Positions 13,385 through 15,365 of a stretch of 15,365 nt of DNA are shown piece by piece. The DNA is taken from the NCBI GenBank assembly GCA_035289385.1, contig DATDXI010000052.1:1-15365 (forward strand), read 5' to 3'. How positions within the stretch are numbered: the first letter of the stretch is position 1; every line of letters begins with the position of its first letter. This DNA comes from JACOZM01 sp035289385. Its GTDB lineage: Archaea > Nanobdellota > Nanobdellia > Woesearchaeales > GW2011-AR9. The notes beneath the pieces are model-generated. The model saw only the letters and a program-made list of their open reading frames with translations. It was not told where the DNA came from and searched no databases. A program made the position numbers and the translations under genes.

Positions 13385-13394
13385 ATCAGCTGAT
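13385..13394. repeat. 10-bp perfect palindrome next to the 225-bp element
   Basis: ATCAGCTGAT directly abuts the right-hand target duplication and could be part of the insertion target or a terminator stem for the gene ending at 13427. It may also be chance. Confidence 0.25.
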
Positions 13395-13426
13395 TAACAG
13401 GATTAAATTACACCAAGAACTCCTCT

Positions 13427-14116
13427 TCACTCCTTCCCGCACTCTTCCGGCACTTCTCCATCGATAAGCTTGAACTCCTCACAGATGGCAGAATGTAGCT
13501 CTTTCACTGCCGTATGGCCATGAAAGACTTGATTATTGACAACGACGGAAGGAAACTGCGTGATGTTATATGACGTCATCATGATATCGATCATCGGCTC
13601 ATCATTGAATGCTGAATTCAACGAAAATACTAATAGCCTTTGCCCGAACATCTTCTTCAGATAATCTAAGATATCACCCTGCGTATCCAGCTCATTCTCA
13701 TCATAGAAATAGATGATCTTGATGTTGTCTTTGGAACATTTATTATCGATTTCCTGAGACAGCAGGAAATACTGGATCTCCGTCAAAAAGTAGTCCCGCA
13801 ATTGCAGGTCAAACTCTTCCTGGTTAATGATAGTATTGCGCCCATAATCAACGATGATGCCCATCTTCCGAGTAAGCTCAGCAATATTATTTTCCAAAAT
13901 CCTATTCAAAGAATCACATCCGGCGATTCCTGAAGTAACATACCTCTGCTGCAGCTGCAAACTCAGCAAGTTTGATTTTTCTAGGAGAGAACTCTGTTTA
14001 GCATCATCCAGCCGAAGATTGTCGATAGACAACCCCATGACGATCCCACCGGCAAAGACGAGAATCGTCAAGATAAAGGCAAGTGCATATTTTTTTACGC
14101 TTATTGTTCTGGCCAT
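13427..14116 (-). CDS. Membrane-anchored thioredoxin-fold protein lacking CxxC
   Basis: 229 residues. A basic N-terminus and one hydrophobic helix (about 10-30) act as a signal anchor. Residues 35-135 are mostly helical, with heptad-like Leu spacing around 37-58. The C-terminal part (about 130-215) reads as a thioredoxin fold: strand KIIYFYDENE, a helix, strand QRLLVFSLNS, a helix, then ITQFPSVVVNNQVFHGH, whose FPS matches the cis-Pro loop of the fold. The place where thioredoxins carry CxxC holds ENELDTQ, so ordinary redox activity is unlikely. The few Cys (67, 127, and two near the end) lie outside that site. An extracytoplasmic structural or chaperone-like role is a guess. The ATG lies only 4 nt from the target duplication of the 132-bp element, so its native upstream region has been displaced. 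Confidence 0.72.
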   Translation of the reverse strand: MARTISVKKYALAFILTILVFAGGIVMGLSIDNLRLDDAKQSSLLEKSNLLSLQLQQRYVTSGIAGCDSLNRILENNIAELTRKMGIIVDYGRNTIINQEEFDLQLRDYFLTEIQYFLLSQEIDNKCSKDNIKIIYFYDENELDTQGDILDYLKKMFGQRLLVFSLNSAFNDEPMIDIMMTSYNITQFPSVVVNNQVFHGHTAVKELHSAICEEFKLIDGEVPEECGKE

Positions 14117-14120
14117 GAGT

Positions 14121-14268
14121 CATAGATAGTATGTGCAAGCATCTTCAAAATTCTTGAAGATATTGTTGATAGAGCTGCACCCCCGTAAGGGACAACCCCC
14201 TGCAACGCTCGTTGATGATTTTAAATATTGAATTTTGACCTTATGATGCTATGCACATACCATAGATA
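14121..14268. mobile_element. MITE-like element, 132 bp, with 8-bp target-site duplication
   Basis: Positions 14129-14260 are bounded by inverted repeats: GTATGTGCAAGCATC on the left and, read inward from the right, GTATGTGCATAGCATC (15 matches with a one-base bulge). The perfect direct repeat CATAGATA flanks it (14121-14128 and 14261-14268). Inside are a stem-loop TCTTCAA/TTGAAGA (about 14142-14160) and a larger one at 14173-14210 with GAGC/GCTC at its base and CCC-GTAA-GGG at its tip. No ORF of note. It lies just upstream of the thioredoxin-fold gene and carries an A/T-rich box (minus strand CAATATTTAAAATC, 14217-14230) that could act as that gene's promoter. It has the same 8-bp duplication length as the 225-bp element, but different termini. 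Confidence 0.68.
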
Positions 14269-14286
14269 TCCCTGCATTCAAAAAGA

Positions 14287-15365
14287 TCATTTCCAATAAT
14301 CCTTCCTTCTGCTGGCATAGCGGAAAGCTATAGCAATCCACACTGTGCTGATGAAAATCGAGTAAACGGTCAGATATAAAAGTAATGAAACCCAAGTTCT
14401 GCCATGGTTGGTGATCTTCTCTTCAACAACTTTAAATGAATACATCATGATAAAGAAGCTGATCGCCATGAGCGTAACAGCGATCGTCACCTTAAAGAAA
14501 GGCAGGCTGAGGATATTAAACTGGAACGTAAACCCCTTGATCAGCGTAAGAAGATCATAATTCACCGCCTGCAGCGAGGAAAGCCATGACCATGCCCTCG
14601 ACAGGACTTGCTGCAGCAGAACCACCGTCAAAATGATGGCAATAGCTCCTGAAGCGATGATCGTGGGCATCCTCAAGAAACCAAAATCCCCATAATTTTT
14701 ATTGAACATCAAGCTCTTATAAGCTAAAGCATTGTCGATAGAGCCCTTATACCATCTCACTCTCTGGCGGAATAAGCTTCTCCATGTTTGTGGTGTTACT
14801 GTCTCCACGACGGCATCAAAGCGCTGGATGATCTTATAATGATGCTTCTGCAAGCGGATGGCTATCTCCAGGTCTTCCGTAAGATTCTTCTCATCATAGC
14901 CCCCTAAATCCTGCACCACCTTTGTCCGATAGATGCTAAACGGTCCAGGAGTCACGTGGATGCAATCTATGTGGGCATTCAGCTGGCGGTAGAACATGTT
15001 GATCAGATATTCATACCACTGCACTTTCTGAAGAGTATTTTCCGGCTTCTTTACTTTTAACAATGGGCAGACCGCTGCCAATTGGGGATCGGCATCAAAA
15101 TGAACGATCATCTTCTTTAAAGCATCAGGCGAGACAAACGAATCGGCATCGAGGCTGGCAAAAAATTCTCCCTTCACAAACTTCAACCCGTTATTCATCG
15201 CACTTCCTTTGCCCTTATTTTCTTGATTGATAAGAGTAATATCACGATGAGGATATCCCTTTATAACTTCCTCAACAAGAGCTTTTGTACGATCGGTAGA
15301 CCCATCATTGACAACGATGATCTGCACTTTTTCCGGAGGATAATCTAATCTCAAAGCCGATTCCA
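14287..15365 (-). CDS. Membrane glycosyltransferase family 2, processive polysaccharide synthase type (5' partial)
   Basis: The frame stays open past the window edge: the codons before the TTG at 15354 read ESA and continue the family pattern, so the N-terminus is missing. 358 residues are visible. It resembles PgaC/IcaA, hyaluronan and cellulose synthases: IIVVNDGSTD (nucleotide-sugar binding), NKGKGSAMNNGL, DADS (metal-binding DxD, near 15140-15150), TEDLEIAIRL (TED, catalytic base region) and RQRVRWYKGS (the Q-x-x-R-W acceptor motif, near 14745-14775). Three hydrophobic segments follow in the C-terminal third. It would polymerise an NDP-sugar on the cytoplasmic face and pass the chain through the membrane. 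The polymer is unknown. The nucleotidyltransferase at 6228-6926 could supply the donor (inference). Confidence 0.9.
   Translation of the reverse strand, partial: ESALRLDYPPEKVQIIVVNDGSTDRTKALVEEVIKGYPHRDITLINQENKGKGSAMNNGLKFVKGEFFASLDADSFVSPDALKKMIVHFDADPQLAAVCPLLKVKKPENTLQKVQWYEYLINMFYRQLNAHIDCIHVTPGPFSIYRTKVVQDLGGYDEKNLTEDLEIAIRLQKHHYKIIQRFDAVVETVTPQTWRSLFRQRVRWYKGSIDNALAYKSLMFNKNYGDFGFLRMPTIIASGAIAIILTVVLLQQVLSRAWSWLSSLQAVNYDLLTLIKGFTFQFNILSLPFFKVTIAVTLMAISFFIMMYSFKVVEEKITNHGRTWVSLLLYLTVYSIFISTVWIAIAFRYASRRKDYWK

Overview
The window looks like a piece of an archaeal chromosome, most likely from a DPANN lineage of the Woesearchaeota/Pacearchaeota kind (placement inferred). The archaeal signals are an archaeal-type ribosomal protein S2, a RadB recombinase paralogue, an archaeal AMP phosphorylase, and TATA-like boxes about 25-30 nt upstream of start codons, several of which look leaderless. 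Genes are short, closely packed and on both strands.

Region by region. 1-2871 (+) is the 3' part of a large surface-type protein with a beta-helix start, a calcium-binding repeat, an HELGH metallopeptidase motif and a LamG-like C-terminus. 2916-3656 (+) is a two-gene operon for a methylguanine-DNA methyltransferase and a dUTPase. 3670-5145 (-) is AMP phosphorylase. 5246-5867 (-) is a HepT/MntA (HEPN/MNT) toxin-antitoxin pair, with a divergent small ORF (5946-6218, +) split by an in-frame TAG. 6228-8611 (-) is an operon of a YvcK-like protein, a HAD hydrolase and a sugar nucleotidyltransferase. 8669-9583 (-) is rpsB followed by an unknown 99-residue protein; the rpsB leader is rich in hairpins. 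9785-9972 is an inverted-repeat-bounded element or candidate structured RNA. 9966-10763 (-) is a TraB-like protein and 10834-11505 (-) is RadB. 11632-13126 (+) holds two membrane-anchored proteins, one a GH3 glycoside hydrolase. 13427-14116 (-) is a membrane-anchored thioredoxin-fold protein without a CxxC. 14287 to the window end (-) is a processive type-2 glycosyltransferase, cut by the edge.

Themes. Nucleotide salvage and clean-up (dUTPase, AMP phosphorylase, MGMT) and envelope sugar metabolism (nucleotidyltransferase, YvcK-like, GT2, GH3) dominate. The least expected content lies between genes. Two short inverted-repeat elements (225 bp and 132 bp) are each flanked by a perfect 8-bp direct repeat, as expected of MITE-like non-autonomous transposons. 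A third inverted-repeat element (9809-9972) shares a hairpin core with the 132-bp one. No rRNA, tRNA or CRISPR array was recognised.
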